Position numbers and translations under genes: made by a program. From positions 1 through 5,289 of the forward strand of contig CAMOZF010000147.1 of NCBI GenBank assembly GCA_946630765.1: a stretch of DNA of 5,289 bases. Direction: 5' to 3'. The DNA comes from an uncultured Lachnospiraceae bacterium (lineage in GTDB: Bacteria; Bacillota_A; Clostridia; Lachnospirales; Lachnospiraceae). Position 1 is the stretch's first letter; each line of letters opens with the position of its first letter. Positions 1 through 5,289 of this stretch are shown in pieces. The notes beneath the pieces were generated by a model that saw nothing but the letters and a program-made list of their open reading frames with translations, was not told the DNA's origin and made no database searches.

Positions 1-845
1 ATCTGGACGGCGTGAATGCCCTTAAGGACGGCGCCTCAGCGCTTTCTTCGGGCGCGTCGGGGCTCTCTACGGGGGCGAATTCACTTGTTTCCGGCACAAC
101 GGAGCTTCAGAAGGGCGCATCGGGCCTTTCTGCAGGAGTAACTGCCGCGCAGGCGGGATCTGCGGCGCTCTGCTCGGGCGCGGAAGAGCTGTCGGGGGCG
201 CTCGATACGCTGGTCTCCCAGAATGAACAGCTTCTTTCGGGCGCGGAGGCGCTGAAAAGCGGTCTTGAAGCGCTGCAGGGAAGCAGTGCGGGACTGGAGG
301 AGCTGGCAAAGCTTCTGCCGGAGGATATGGCAGGCGCGCTTACGGGGCTTCTTCCGGCGATCGAAACGCTTTCCTCGGGGGCTTCCTCCCTGTCCTCTGG
401 CCTGACAGCCTATACCGGCGCTGCCGAATCCATCAGAGACGGCGCGTCCTCCCTGAAAAGCGGGGCTGCGGATCTGGACAAGGCGATGAAGACCCTGCAG
501 GGCGGCGCATCGGCGCTTTCTTCCGGTGCATCGGAACTGGCATCCGGCGCGCAGACGCTCGCTTCCGGCGCGTCGGAATTGTCCTCTGGGGCTTCGACAC
601 TTTCCTCGGGCGCATCGGAGCTCGCATCCCACGGGACAGAGCTTCAGGAAGGGTATGACAAGCTGCAGGAGGGCATTCAGAAGATGTGCGACGCGCTGAA
701 CAAGCTGAATGACGAGCTGTTTTTGAAGATCGCGTCCCTTTCAGACAGCGCGCTTTCTGAATCGGTGGACGCTGTCCGGGCGCTGAAAATGCGGGACAGC
801 AGCGCGGGGACGGTGCTGTATCTTCTGGAAGCGGAGGAATTTTAA
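1..845 (+). CDS. X-X-X-Leu-X-X-Gly heptad-repeat protein, C-terminal part (5' end outside window)
   Basis: The reading frame is open from position 3 to the TAA at 843-845. A GTG at 12-14 lies inside a repeat unit that continues upstream (Leu-Asp-Gly before it), so I take the gene as cut by the window edge rather than starting there. About 281 residues are visible. Most form heptads of the pattern L-x-x-G-A-x-x, such as LSSGASE and LASGAQT, in an N-terminal block and a stronger C-terminal block. Between them (roughly residues 93-125, counting from the GTG) is a less regular Leu/Ala-rich stretch. The last 60 residues are charged and helix-like and end in LYLLEAEEF. No membrane segment is visible in this part. 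Such heptads are known from the extracellular region of YhgE/Pip-family membrane proteins and some MMPL-type transporters of Firmicutes. A missing upstream membrane domain is therefore likely, but which family is unknown. It appears separate from the GH94 gene, which has its own promoter. Confidence 0.8.
   Translation, partial: LDGVNALKDGASALSSGASGLSTGANSLVSGTTELQKGASGLSAGVTAAQAGSAALCSGAEELSGALDTLVSQNEQLLSGAEALKSGLEALQGSSAGLEELAKLLPEDMAGALTGLLPAIETLSSGASSLSSGLTAYTGAAESIRDGASSLKSGAADLDKAMKTLQGGASALSSGASELASGAQTLASGASELSSGASTLSSGASELASHGTELQEGYDKLQEGIQKMCDALNKLNDELFLKIASLSDSALSESVDAVRALKMRDSSAGTVLYLLEAEEF
12..137 (+). repeat. Six in-frame 21-bp coding repeats (first heptad block)
   Basis: Six consecutive 21-bp units each encode one heptad ending in Gly: VNALKDG, ASALSSG, ASGLSTG, ANSLVSG, TTELQKG, ASGLSAG. 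The Leu at position 4 and Gly at position 7 are invariant. The units are diverged at the DNA level, so this is a protein-level repeat rather than a fresh tandem duplication. More units probably lie upstream of the window. Confidence 0.8.
507..632 (+). repeat. Six in-frame 21-bp coding repeats (second heptad block)
   Basis: Six consecutive 21-bp units encode ASALSSG, ASELASG, AQTLASG, ASELSSG, ASTLSSG and ASELASH. They are more alike at the DNA level than the first block: the starts gca-tcg or gcg-tcg and the tcc-ggc type ends recur. This suggests more recent unit duplication or conversion here. The array decays into the heptads TELQEGY-DKLQEGI further on. Confidence 0.8.
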
Positions 846-877
846 TTCAGCACCCATTAGAAATGATGAACGGAGTT

Positions 878-893
878 GTCAAAAATAGTTGAC
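878..893. promoter_or_regulatory. Inverted repeat on the -35 box of the GH94 promoter (possible operator)
   Basis: GTCAA (878-882) and TTGAC (889-893) form a 5-bp inverted repeat with a 6-base A/T-rich spacer. The right arm is the -35 box itself. A protein bound here would block the promoter, but the arms are short. The A-run between the arms could simply act as a proximal UP element. No regulator can be named. Confidence 0.3.
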
Positions 894-916
894 TTGCTTA
901 ATCTCTTTGTTATAAT
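889..916 (+). promoter_or_regulatory. Sigma-A promoter with extended -10 for the GH94 gene
   Basis: The -35 box TTGACT (889-894, five of six consensus bases) is followed by a 16-bp spacer and a perfect TATAAT (911-916). A TGT directly before the -10 (908-910) gives the extended -10 motif TGnTATAAT. Transcription should start near 923, leaving a leader of about 29 bases. This is a strong housekeeping-type promoter and argues that the phosphorylase gene is transcribed apart from the upstream gene. Confidence 0.8.
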
Positions 917-933
917 AGCCTTAAGAACGATTC

Positions 934-943
934 GGAGGGAGGA
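934..943 (+). promoter_or_regulatory. Ribosome binding site of the GH94 gene
   Basis: The purine run GGAGGGAGGA ends 8 bases before the ATG at 952. It contains two overlapping Shine-Dalgarno matches and fixes the start codon. Confidence 0.8.
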
Positions 944-951
944 CCTTTTTT

Positions 952-3366
952 ATGAAATATGGTTATTTTGACGGGCCCAATAAGGAATACGTCGTGACCC
1001 GGCCGGATACGCCGAAGGCATGGTGCAATTATCTCGGCTCCCCGGCTTACGGCGCGATCATTTCCAATAACGCCGCCGGCTACAGCTTTGTGAAGTCCGG
1101 CGCTTCGGGCCGTCTGATGCGCTTCCGCTTCAACTCGGTTCCGGAGGACGAGCAGGGCAGATTCATCTATATCTATGACAAGGAAACGAAGGATTACTGG
1201 TCGGGTTCCTGGCAGCCGGTCGGAAAGCCGCTTGATTCCTACAAGTCCGAGTGCCGCCACGGTACCGGCTATACGGTGATCAGCTCGGAATACGCCGGGA
1301 TCCGCACCGAGACCCTGTATTATGTGCCGATGACCGGCCTTTACGAGGTCTGGAACTGCAAGGTGACGAATGTTTCCGACAAGCCCCGGAAGCTTTCCCT
1401 GACGGGCGTTGTCGAGTTCACAAATGAGTCCAATTACGAGCAGGACCAGGTGAATCTGCAGTATACGCTTTTCATCAGCCGGACCTATTTCGAGAACAAT
1501 TCGATCATTCAGGCCATCAATGAAAATACTCTTCAGCCGGGCGAGACGAAGCGCGGCGTCTTCCGCTACTTCGGCGCGGCAGGGATGAAGGCAGACTCCT
1601 ACGACGGCGATCTGAAGAAATTCCTCGGCAAATACCGCACCTACCGGAATCCGCAGGGCATCGAGCAGGGGAAGCTGTCGAACAGTCTCAATTACAACCT
1701 GAACTCTGTCGGCGCGCTGGAATTCGATCTCGAGCTTCAGCCCGGCGAATCGAAGGTCGTGAACTTTGTCTTCGGCGAAGGCGACCGGGAAGTCGCGGAA
1801 TCCGTGCGTTCGCAGTATGAAGAGCCCTTCGGCCATGAGCGCGTCACGAAGGAAATCGCCGAGATCAAGGAATACTGGCACTCCCGCATCAACCGTCTGC
1901 AGGTCAGGACCCCGGACGAGAACTTCAACAACATGATGAACTGCTGGTCGGCGTATCAGAGCTTCATTACCTTCAACTGGTCCAGATCGGCTTCGCTGAT
2001 TTACTGCGGCCTCCGAAACGGCCTCGGCTACCGGGATACCGTGCAGGACATTCAGGGCGCGGTTTATCTGGATCCCGAGATGGCAAGAGAACGCCTGGAG
2101 CTGATGTTTACGGGCCTCGTGAATCACGGCGGCGCGCTTCCGCTGATTCGCTGGGAATTTGAAGCCGGCAAGGAAGGCACGCCCGAGGATCCGGAGTATG
2201 TCCGCCTCACCGGTGCGCCCGAGTACCGCGCGGACGACGCTTTATGGCTCTTCCCGACGACCGATACCTACATCAACGAGACCGGCGACGTGGACTTCCT
2301 GAAGAAGGTGCTCCTTTACAGCAACGAAGGCGAAGGCACAGTTTATGAGCATCTGAAACGGGCGATCGGCTTCAATCTCGCGCATTCCGGCGCGCACGGC
2401 CTTCCGGCCGGCCTTTCCGCCGACTGGAACGACTGCCTGCAGATGGGCAGCAAGGGCGAATCCAGCTTCGTTGCGCTGCAGCTCTACTATGCCGTGCAGA
2501 TCCTTGAAAAATACGCAGGGTATCTTGGCATCGACGAGGATATCAAGTGGTGCGAGGAGCTGAAGAAGACGATTTACGACAGTATCCAGGGCTGCATGTG
2601 GGACGAGGACCGCTTTGTCCGCGGCATCTGCGAGGACGGGCTTGTGATCGGCGCGAAAGATGCGAAGGAAGCTTCTCTGTGGCTGAATCCGCAGACCTGG
2701 GGCGTTATCTCCGGCCTGGCAACTGAAGAGCAGGCGGAAAAGTCGATGGACAAGGTCTACGAGGTGCTGAATTCGAAGTACGGCGCGAAGCTTTTCGACC
2801 CGCCGTTTACCGATTTCGGCCTGCCGACCGTACGCATGATCCTCTTCAATCCGGGCACCAAGGAAAATGCGGGTATCTTCTCGCAGCCGCAGGGCTGGCT
2901 CGTGAACGCGGAGTGCGTGCTCGGCCACGGAAACCGCGCCTTTGAATATTTCACGGAGATCAGTCCGGCCACGGCAAATGACAACTACGCGGACATCCGC
3001 GAGCTCGAGCCCTATGCCCACGGCCAGTCGGTTGAGGGTCCGGACAGCCCGAACTTCGGACGCGCGCATGTGCACTGGCTGACCGGCACCGCATCGACCG
3101 TGATCGTCGCGATGACGCAGGGCATCCTCGGCATCAAGCCGGAGCTTGAAGGCATCGTGATCGAGCCCTGTATCCCGAAGGAGTGGGACGGCCTCACGAT
3201 CGACCGTACCTGGAGAGGCAAGCTGCTTCGCTGCACCGTAGACAATTCCGCGCATGTCGAGAAGGGCATTGTGAAGGCGATTGTGAACGGGGAAGAGATC
3301 GAAGGCAAGTGCATCCCGGAGGCGATCCTGAAGGAAGAGAACGATATCACGCTTGTGATGGGATGA
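952..3366 (+). CDS. GH94 glycoside phosphorylase, cellobiose/cellodextrin phosphorylase type
   Basis: This 804-residue protein matches the usual length of GH94 phosphorylases (about 800-820) and is recognisable end to end. It begins MKYGYFDGPNKEYVVTRP, the typical start of cellobiose, cellodextrin and chitobiose phosphorylases. An N-terminal beta-sandwich (about 1-270, with C101-R-H-G) is followed by a linker and an (alpha/alpha)6 barrel (about 310-720). The barrel carries GYRDTVQD (Y360-R361-D362), ADWNDC (D491 to C495, which holds the general-acid Asp), KENAGIF (K637-F643) and HWLTGT (H708-T713, phosphate site). A small C-terminal beta domain includes EPCIPKEWDG. There is no signal peptide, so it should act in the cytosol, splitting an imported beta-glucoside with phosphate to give alpha-D-glucose 1-phosphate. 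The family assignment is secure. Substrate is less so: features such as YEQDQVNLQY and LIYCGLRNG resemble, from memory, the ~800-residue cellodextrin phosphorylases of ruminococci more than true cellobiose phosphorylases. No transporter gene is adjacent. Confidence 0.93.
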   Translation: MKYGYFDGPNKEYVVTRPDTPKAWCNYLGSPAYGAIISNNAAGYSFVKSGASGRLMRFRFNSVPEDEQGRFIYIYDKETKDYWSGSWQPVGKPLDSYKSECRHGTGYTVISSEYAGIRTETLYYVPMTGLYEVWNCKVTNVSDKPRKLSLTGVVEFTNESNYEQDQVNLQYTLFISRTYFENNSIIQAINENTLQPGETKRGVFRYFGAAGMKADSYDGDLKKFLGKYRTYRNPQGIEQGKLSNSLNYNLNSVGALEFDLELQPGESKVVNFVFGEGDREVAESVRSQYEEPFGHERVTKEIAEIKEYWHSRINRLQVRTPDENFNNMMNCWSAYQSFITFNWSRSASLIYCGLRNGLGYRDTVQDIQGAVYLDPEMARERLELMFTGLVNHGGALPLIRWEFEAGKEGTPEDPEYVRLTGAPEYRADDALWLFPTTDTYINETGDVDFLKKVLLYSNEGEGTVYEHLKRAIGFNLAHSGAHGLPAGLSADWNDCLQMGSKGESSFVALQLYYAVQILEKYAGYLGIDEDIKWCEELKKTIYDSIQGCMWDEDRFVRGICEDGLVIGAKDAKEASLWLNPQTWGVISGLATEEQAEKSMDKVYEVLNSKYGAKLFDPPFTDFGLPTVRMILFNPGTKENAGIFSQPQGWLVNAECVLGHGNRAFEYFTEISPATANDNYADIRELEPYAHGQSVEGPDSPNFGRAHVHWLTGTASTVIVAMTQGILGIKPELEGIVIEPCIPKEWDGLTIDRTWRGKLLRCTVDNSAHVEKGIVKAIVNGEEIEGKCIPEAILKEENDITLVMG

Positions 3367-3415
3367 GCCTGATGCGTTTCTGAACAGACGCAGCCAATAT
3401 CGGGATTATTACTAC

Positions 3416-3464
3416 AGAATCCGGCAAATCTTTCGATTTATGGGAAGATTTGCCGATTCTTTTT
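3416..3464 (+). terminator. Intrinsic terminator of the GH94 transcript
   Basis: The left arm 3416-3432 (AGAAT, one extra C, then CGGCAAATCTT) pairs with the right arm 3445-3460 (AAGATTTGCCG then ATTCT). This gives a 16-bp stem with a single-base bulge and a 12-base loop. Five T residues (3460-3464) follow directly. There is no T-run on the opposite strand, so it works in the plus direction only. It lies 50 bases after the GH94 stop and separates that gene from argC. Confidence 0.9.
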
Positions 3465-3470
3465 GTCAGG

Positions 3471-3485
3471 GTCAAAAAATCTTGA
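3471..3485. promoter_or_regulatory. Inverted repeat on the -35 box of the argC promoter (possible operator)
   Basis: TCAA (3472-3475) and TTGA (3482-3485) face each other across 6 bases, and the right arm is the -35 box. The arrangement and the preceding GTCAAAAA run match the sequence before the GH94 promoter. The arms are very short, so chance or a shared UP-like A-tract remains possible. Confidence 0.25.
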
Positions 3486-3510
3486 TTTTCATGGGCTATT
3501 AGGCTATAAT
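3482..3510 (+). promoter_or_regulatory. Sigma-A promoter of argC
   Basis: TTGATT (3482-3487) and a perfect TATAAT (3505-3510) are separated by the optimal 17 bp, with an A-rich stretch just upstream. Transcription should start near 3517, giving a leader of about 54 bases before the argC ATG. It follows the GH94 terminator closely, as expected for the head of a new unit. Confidence 0.8.
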
Positions 3511-3521
3511 CCGAGTTATAT

Positions 3522-3537
3522 GTGGGAGAGTACCCAC
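3522..3537 (+). other. Small hairpin in the argC leader
   Basis: GTGGG (3522-3526) pairs with CCCAC (3533-3537) around a 6-base loop. It would sit at the very 5' end of the predicted argC mRNA. With no T-run after it, it is not a terminator. It could stabilise the transcript end or mask the upstream in-frame ATG at 3520, but this is inference. Confidence 0.45.
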
Positions 3538-3558
3538 TTCATGAGACGGATACAAAAA

Positions 3559-3565
3559 AGGAGAG
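3559..3565 (+). promoter_or_regulatory. Ribosome binding site fixing the argC start
   Basis: AGGAGAG lies 5 bases before the ATG at 3571 (7 bases from the AGGAG core). Upstream in-frame candidates (TTG 3463, ATG 3520, ATG 3541) have no comparable Shine-Dalgarno sequence, and the TTG lies upstream of the promoter. The 3571 start also gives the normal ArgC N-terminus. Confidence 0.8.
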
Positions 3566-3570
3566 ACGGA

Positions 3571-4656
3571 ATGGCAAAAGTGAAGGTCGGTATCATCGGT
3601 GCAACGGGTTATGCGGGCGCGGAAATTCTGCGGCTTCTTCTGATGCACAGGGACGCGGAAGTCGTCTGGATCGGTTCCAGAAGCTTCCAGGGAAAGGAGA
3701 TCGCTTCGGAGTATCCCAATCTCAGAAGCTTTACGGATCTTGTGCTGATCGACGACGACACGGACCGGCTGAAGGAAGGCAGAATTCTGGAGCTTGCGGA
3801 GGATGTGGACGTGATTTTCACCGCCACGCCGCAGGGCGCCTGTGCGTCTCTCATGTCCGACGAGCTGCTGAAGCGGACGAAGATTATCGACATGTCGGCG
3901 GATTTCCGGCTGAAGGATGTGGCGGTCTACGAGAAATGGTATAAGATCACGCATCTCGCGCCGCAGTTCCTTTCGGAAGCGGTGTACGGCCTCACGGAGC
4001 TTCACCGCGGCGAGGTGAAGAACGCGCGGATTCTCGCGAACCCCGGCTGCTATACGACCTGCTCGATCCTGACGGCTTATCCGCTGGTGAAGGCCGGCGT
4101 CATTGATCCCTCCACACTGATTATCGACGCGCTTTCCGGCGTTTCCGGCGCAGGAAGATCCGGGAAGGTGGCAAATCTTTTCTCTGAAGTCAACGAATCC
4201 GCGAAGGCCTACGGCGTGGCGTCTCACCGCCACACGCCGGAGATCGAGCAGGAGCTTTCTCTTGCGTCCGGCGAAGCATTTACACTGACCTTTACCCCGC
4301 ATCTCGTGCCGATGAACCGCGGCATTCTCGCAACAGAATATGCGACGCTGACAAAGAAGGCGGACGGGTCTCTCTGGACCGAAGACGAGATCCGCGCGAT
4401 TTACGAAGCGGCCTATGGAAAGGAAGCCTTCATCCGCCTGCTGCCTGCGGGCGTCTGCCCGGATACGAGGGCTGTTGAGGGCACGAATCTCGTGGATATC
4501 AATTTCAAGCTGGATCCGCGGACGGGCCGCATCATCCTGATGGGCGCGCTGGACAACCTGATGAAGGGCGCTGCCGGTCAGGCCGTGCAGAATATGAACG
4601 TGATGTTCGGCCTTCCCGAGACGGAAGGACTGGAATTCATTCCGGTGATGCCGTAA
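3571..4656 (+). CDS. argC: N-acetyl-gamma-glutamyl-phosphate reductase
   Basis: The 361-residue product is the NADPH-dependent reductase that turns N-acetylglutamyl 5-phosphate into N-acetylglutamate 5-semialdehyde, the third step of arginine biosynthesis, in the cytosol. From the ATG at 3571 it starts MAKVKVGIIGATGYAGAEIL, with the dinucleotide-binding glycine motif G7 to G16. The catalytic cysteine is C160 in ANPGCYTT, close to the ArgC signature. The conserved histidine motif HRHTPEI spans 219-225, and FTPHLVPMNRGI (241-252) and the C-terminal GALDNLMKGAAGQAVQN block are typical of the family. The length fits the long single-domain ArgC type (about 345-360). It heads a unit with its own promoter and is followed, across a palindromic element, by a GNAT gene. 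Family and function are secure; only use of an upstream in-frame ATG is open. Confidence 0.97.
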   Translation: MAKVKVGIIGATGYAGAEILRLLLMHRDAEVVWIGSRSFQGKEIASEYPNLRSFTDLVLIDDDTDRLKEGRILELAEDVDVIFTATPQGACASLMSDELLKRTKIIDMSADFRLKDVAVYEKWYKITHLAPQFLSEAVYGLTELHRGEVKNARILANPGCYTTCSILTAYPLVKAGVIDPSTLIIDALSGVSGAGRSGKVANLFSEVNESAKAYGVASHRHTPEIEQELSLASGEAFTLTFTPHLVPMNRGILATEYATLTKKADGSLWTEDEIRAIYEAAYGKEAFIRLLPAGVCPDTRAVEGTNLVDINFKLDPRTGRIILMGALDNLMKGAAGQAVQNMNVMFGLPETEGLEFIPVMP

Positions 4657-4658
4657 GC

Positions 4659-4790
4659 ATGTCATCCCGTCACGTCGGGAGTACTGAACTCGCCTGCGGG
4701 ATTGCATTTCCTCTTCGGAGACGCGGGAAGTCTCCTCAGAAGAAACGCAATTACCCTCGGCTCGGGCTTTGCCCTCGCTCGACATGACAT
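4659..4790. repeat. 132-bp palindromic intergenic element (MITE- or REP-like)
   Basis: The gap between argC and the GNAT gene is bounded by terminal inverted repeats ATGTCAT (4659-4665) and ATGACAT (4784-4790). Inside are three hairpins: TCCCG/CGGGA (4665-4669 with 4676-4680), a long imperfect stem 4701-4722 with 4730-4751 (core GGAGAC/GTCTCC, about 18 pairs over 22 positions), and GGGC/GCCC around TTT (4764-4774). No hairpin is followed by a T-run, so it is not an intrinsic terminator. It encodes nothing convincing. The layout, beginning three bases after the argC stop, resembles dispersed intergenic palindromes of Firmicutes. That it is repeated elsewhere in the genome cannot be seen from this window. 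Confidence 0.6.
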
Positions 4791-4808
4791 ATTTAGAACC
4801 TATATAAC
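4779..4808 (+). promoter_or_regulatory. Weak candidate promoter for the GNAT gene
   Basis: TCGACA (4779-4784, five of six -35 bases) and TATAAC (4803-4808, five of six -10 bases) are 18 bp apart. The -35 lies in the right end of the palindromic element. The predicted leader would be only about a dozen bases. Read-through from the argC promoter is at least as likely. Confidence 0.25.
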
Positions 4809-4826
4809 CATACAGAAAGACAGTTT

Positions 4827-5288
4827 ATGAGTGAAATTCGTATCCAGCCGATGACCATCGGCGACTATGAGGATGTAAGGGCACTCTGGATGACCATCCG
4901 GGGCTTCGGCATCCGCGCCCTGGACGATTCCAGGGAAGATATTGAGCGTTTCCTGAGAAGGAATCCGACGACCAGCGTGATCGCGGAATGTGACGGCAAG
5001 ATTATCGGCACGATCCTCTGCGGATCGGACGGGCGTCAGGGCTCCCTGTACCACGTCTGTGTGGCGAAGGAATATCGCCGGAAGGGCATCGGAACCCGCA
5101 TGGTCGGCTACTGCATGCAGGCGCTGAAGGAGATCGGCATCAACAAGGTGGCGCTGATTGCCTTCAAGAATAACGACGCGGGCAATGCCTTCTGGAAGAA
5201 GATCGGCTGGAAAATGTCCGACGCGAACTACTACGAATTTACCCTGAACGATAAGAATATTACCGAGTTTATCGAGAGCGGCGAGTGA
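4827..5288 (+). CDS. GNAT-family N-acetyltransferase linked to argC
   Basis: This complete 153-residue protein has the single-domain GNAT fold: an N-terminal strand and helices (IRIQPMTIGDYEDVRALW), a central sheet (SVIAECDGKIIGTILCG, about 50-66), then the acetyl-CoA-binding motif A, YHVCVAKEYRRKGIGTRMV (75-93), with the pyrophosphate-binding R84-x-x-G87-x-G89. A later strand and helix (VALIAFKNNDAGNAFWKKIGW, 108-128) end the fold. It should transfer an acetyl group from acetyl-CoA to an amine; the acceptor is unknown. The start is the first ATG in a clear frame, with only a weak purine stretch (AGAAAGA, 4814-4820) before it. The gene lies 170 bp after argC on the same strand without a terminator between, so co-transcription is likely. 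From memory, close relatives ending in NYYxFTLNxxNIT accompany argC/argJ in Lachnospiraceae. A role in arginine or acetylglutamate metabolism is therefore plausible but unproven. Confidence 0.9.
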   Translation: MSEIRIQPMTIGDYEDVRALWMTIRGFGIRALDDSREDIERFLRRNPTTSVIAECDGKIIGTILCGSDGRQGSLYHVCVAKEYRRKGIGTRMVGYCMQALKEIGINKVALIAFKNNDAGNAFWKKIGWKMSDANYYEFTLNDKNITEFIESGE

Positions 5289-5289
5289 T

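Noticed and set aside
12..632. CRISPR-like or non-coding tandem repeat array
   Set aside because: The repeats are 21 bp, contiguous, in frame and diverged at third positions, as expected for coding heptads. There are no spacers.
910..2127. 405-codon open frame on the minus strand opposite the GH94 gene
   Set aside because: It is a shadow of a GC-rich coding strand: it overlaps a securely identified gene, gives a protein without recognisable motifs, and would start inside the GH94 gene.
2242..3255. 337-codon minus-strand open frame
   Set aside because: It is opposite the GH94 catalytic and C-terminal domains, has an Arg/Ala/Val-rich composition typical of antisense frames, and shows no family resemblance.
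3373..3392. Small hairpin TGCGT..CTG/CAGACGCA after the GH94 stop
   Set aside because: It has a 2-base bulge, almost no loop and no T-run. The strong terminator just downstream explains the end of the transcript.
3478..3493. ArgR operator (ARG box) at the argC promoter
   Set aside because: Read on the minus strand, CATGAA and ATCAAG resemble the two ends of a Bacillus-type ARG box, but they are about 5 bp too close together for the 18-bp site, and no second box is seen nearby.
3463..3570. argC start at the upstream TTG
   Set aside because: The TTG lies upstream of the predicted promoter and at the edge of the GH94 terminator. The ribosome binding site and the family N-terminus both point to 3571.
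4701..4751. Intrinsic terminator after argC
   Set aside because: The stem is long but imperfect and is followed by TTACCCTCGG rather than a T-run, so termination is not supported.
3499..4785. 428-codon minus-strand open frame across argC
   Set aside because: It is antisense to argC and runs through the palindromic element and the argC promoter. The product is Arg/His-rich and unrecognisable.

Overview
The window reads as ordinary chromosomal DNA from an anaerobic Firmicute, most likely a fairly GC-rich member of the Lachnospiraceae or a close relative. The grounds are sigma-A-type promoters in AT-rich gaps, strong purine-rich ribosome binding sites, a cytosolic GH94 phosphorylase of the kind used by gut and rumen fibre degraders, and an argC gene followed by a GNAT acetyltransferase, an order I remember from Lachnospiraceae arginine clusters. 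The assignment is an inference; no rRNA or other marker gene is present.

All genes are on the plus strand. Positions 1-845 hold the 3' end of a gene for a protein built of X-X-X-Leu-X-X-Gly heptad repeats, the type found in the extracellular part of YhgE/Pip-like or MMPL-type envelope proteins. A 106-bp gap follows, with a strong extended -10 promoter and a strong ribosome binding site. Positions 952-3366 encode an 804-residue GH94 glycoside phosphorylase of the cellobiose/cellodextrin phosphorylase group. It forms its own unit and is closed by a textbook intrinsic terminator (3416-3464).

A second sigma-A promoter (3482-3510) starts the arginine unit: argC (3571-4656, N-acetyl-gamma-glutamyl-phosphate reductase), a 132-bp palindromic intergenic element (4659-4790), and a complete GNAT-family acetyltransferase gene (4827-5288). 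If the usual gene order holds, argJ, argB and argD would lie just beyond the right edge.

Functionally these are three independent blocks: envelope protein, intracellular beta-glucan phosphorolysis, and arginine biosynthesis. I see no new defence or mobile system. The points most worth a second look are the palindromic element inside the arginine unit, an inverted TCAA-N6-TTGA motif placed identically on the -35 box of both promoters, an in-frame, nearly leaderless, arginine-rich extension ahead of argC, and the conserved but uncharacterised GNAT protein next to argC. No gene-free stretch exceeds 300 bases.
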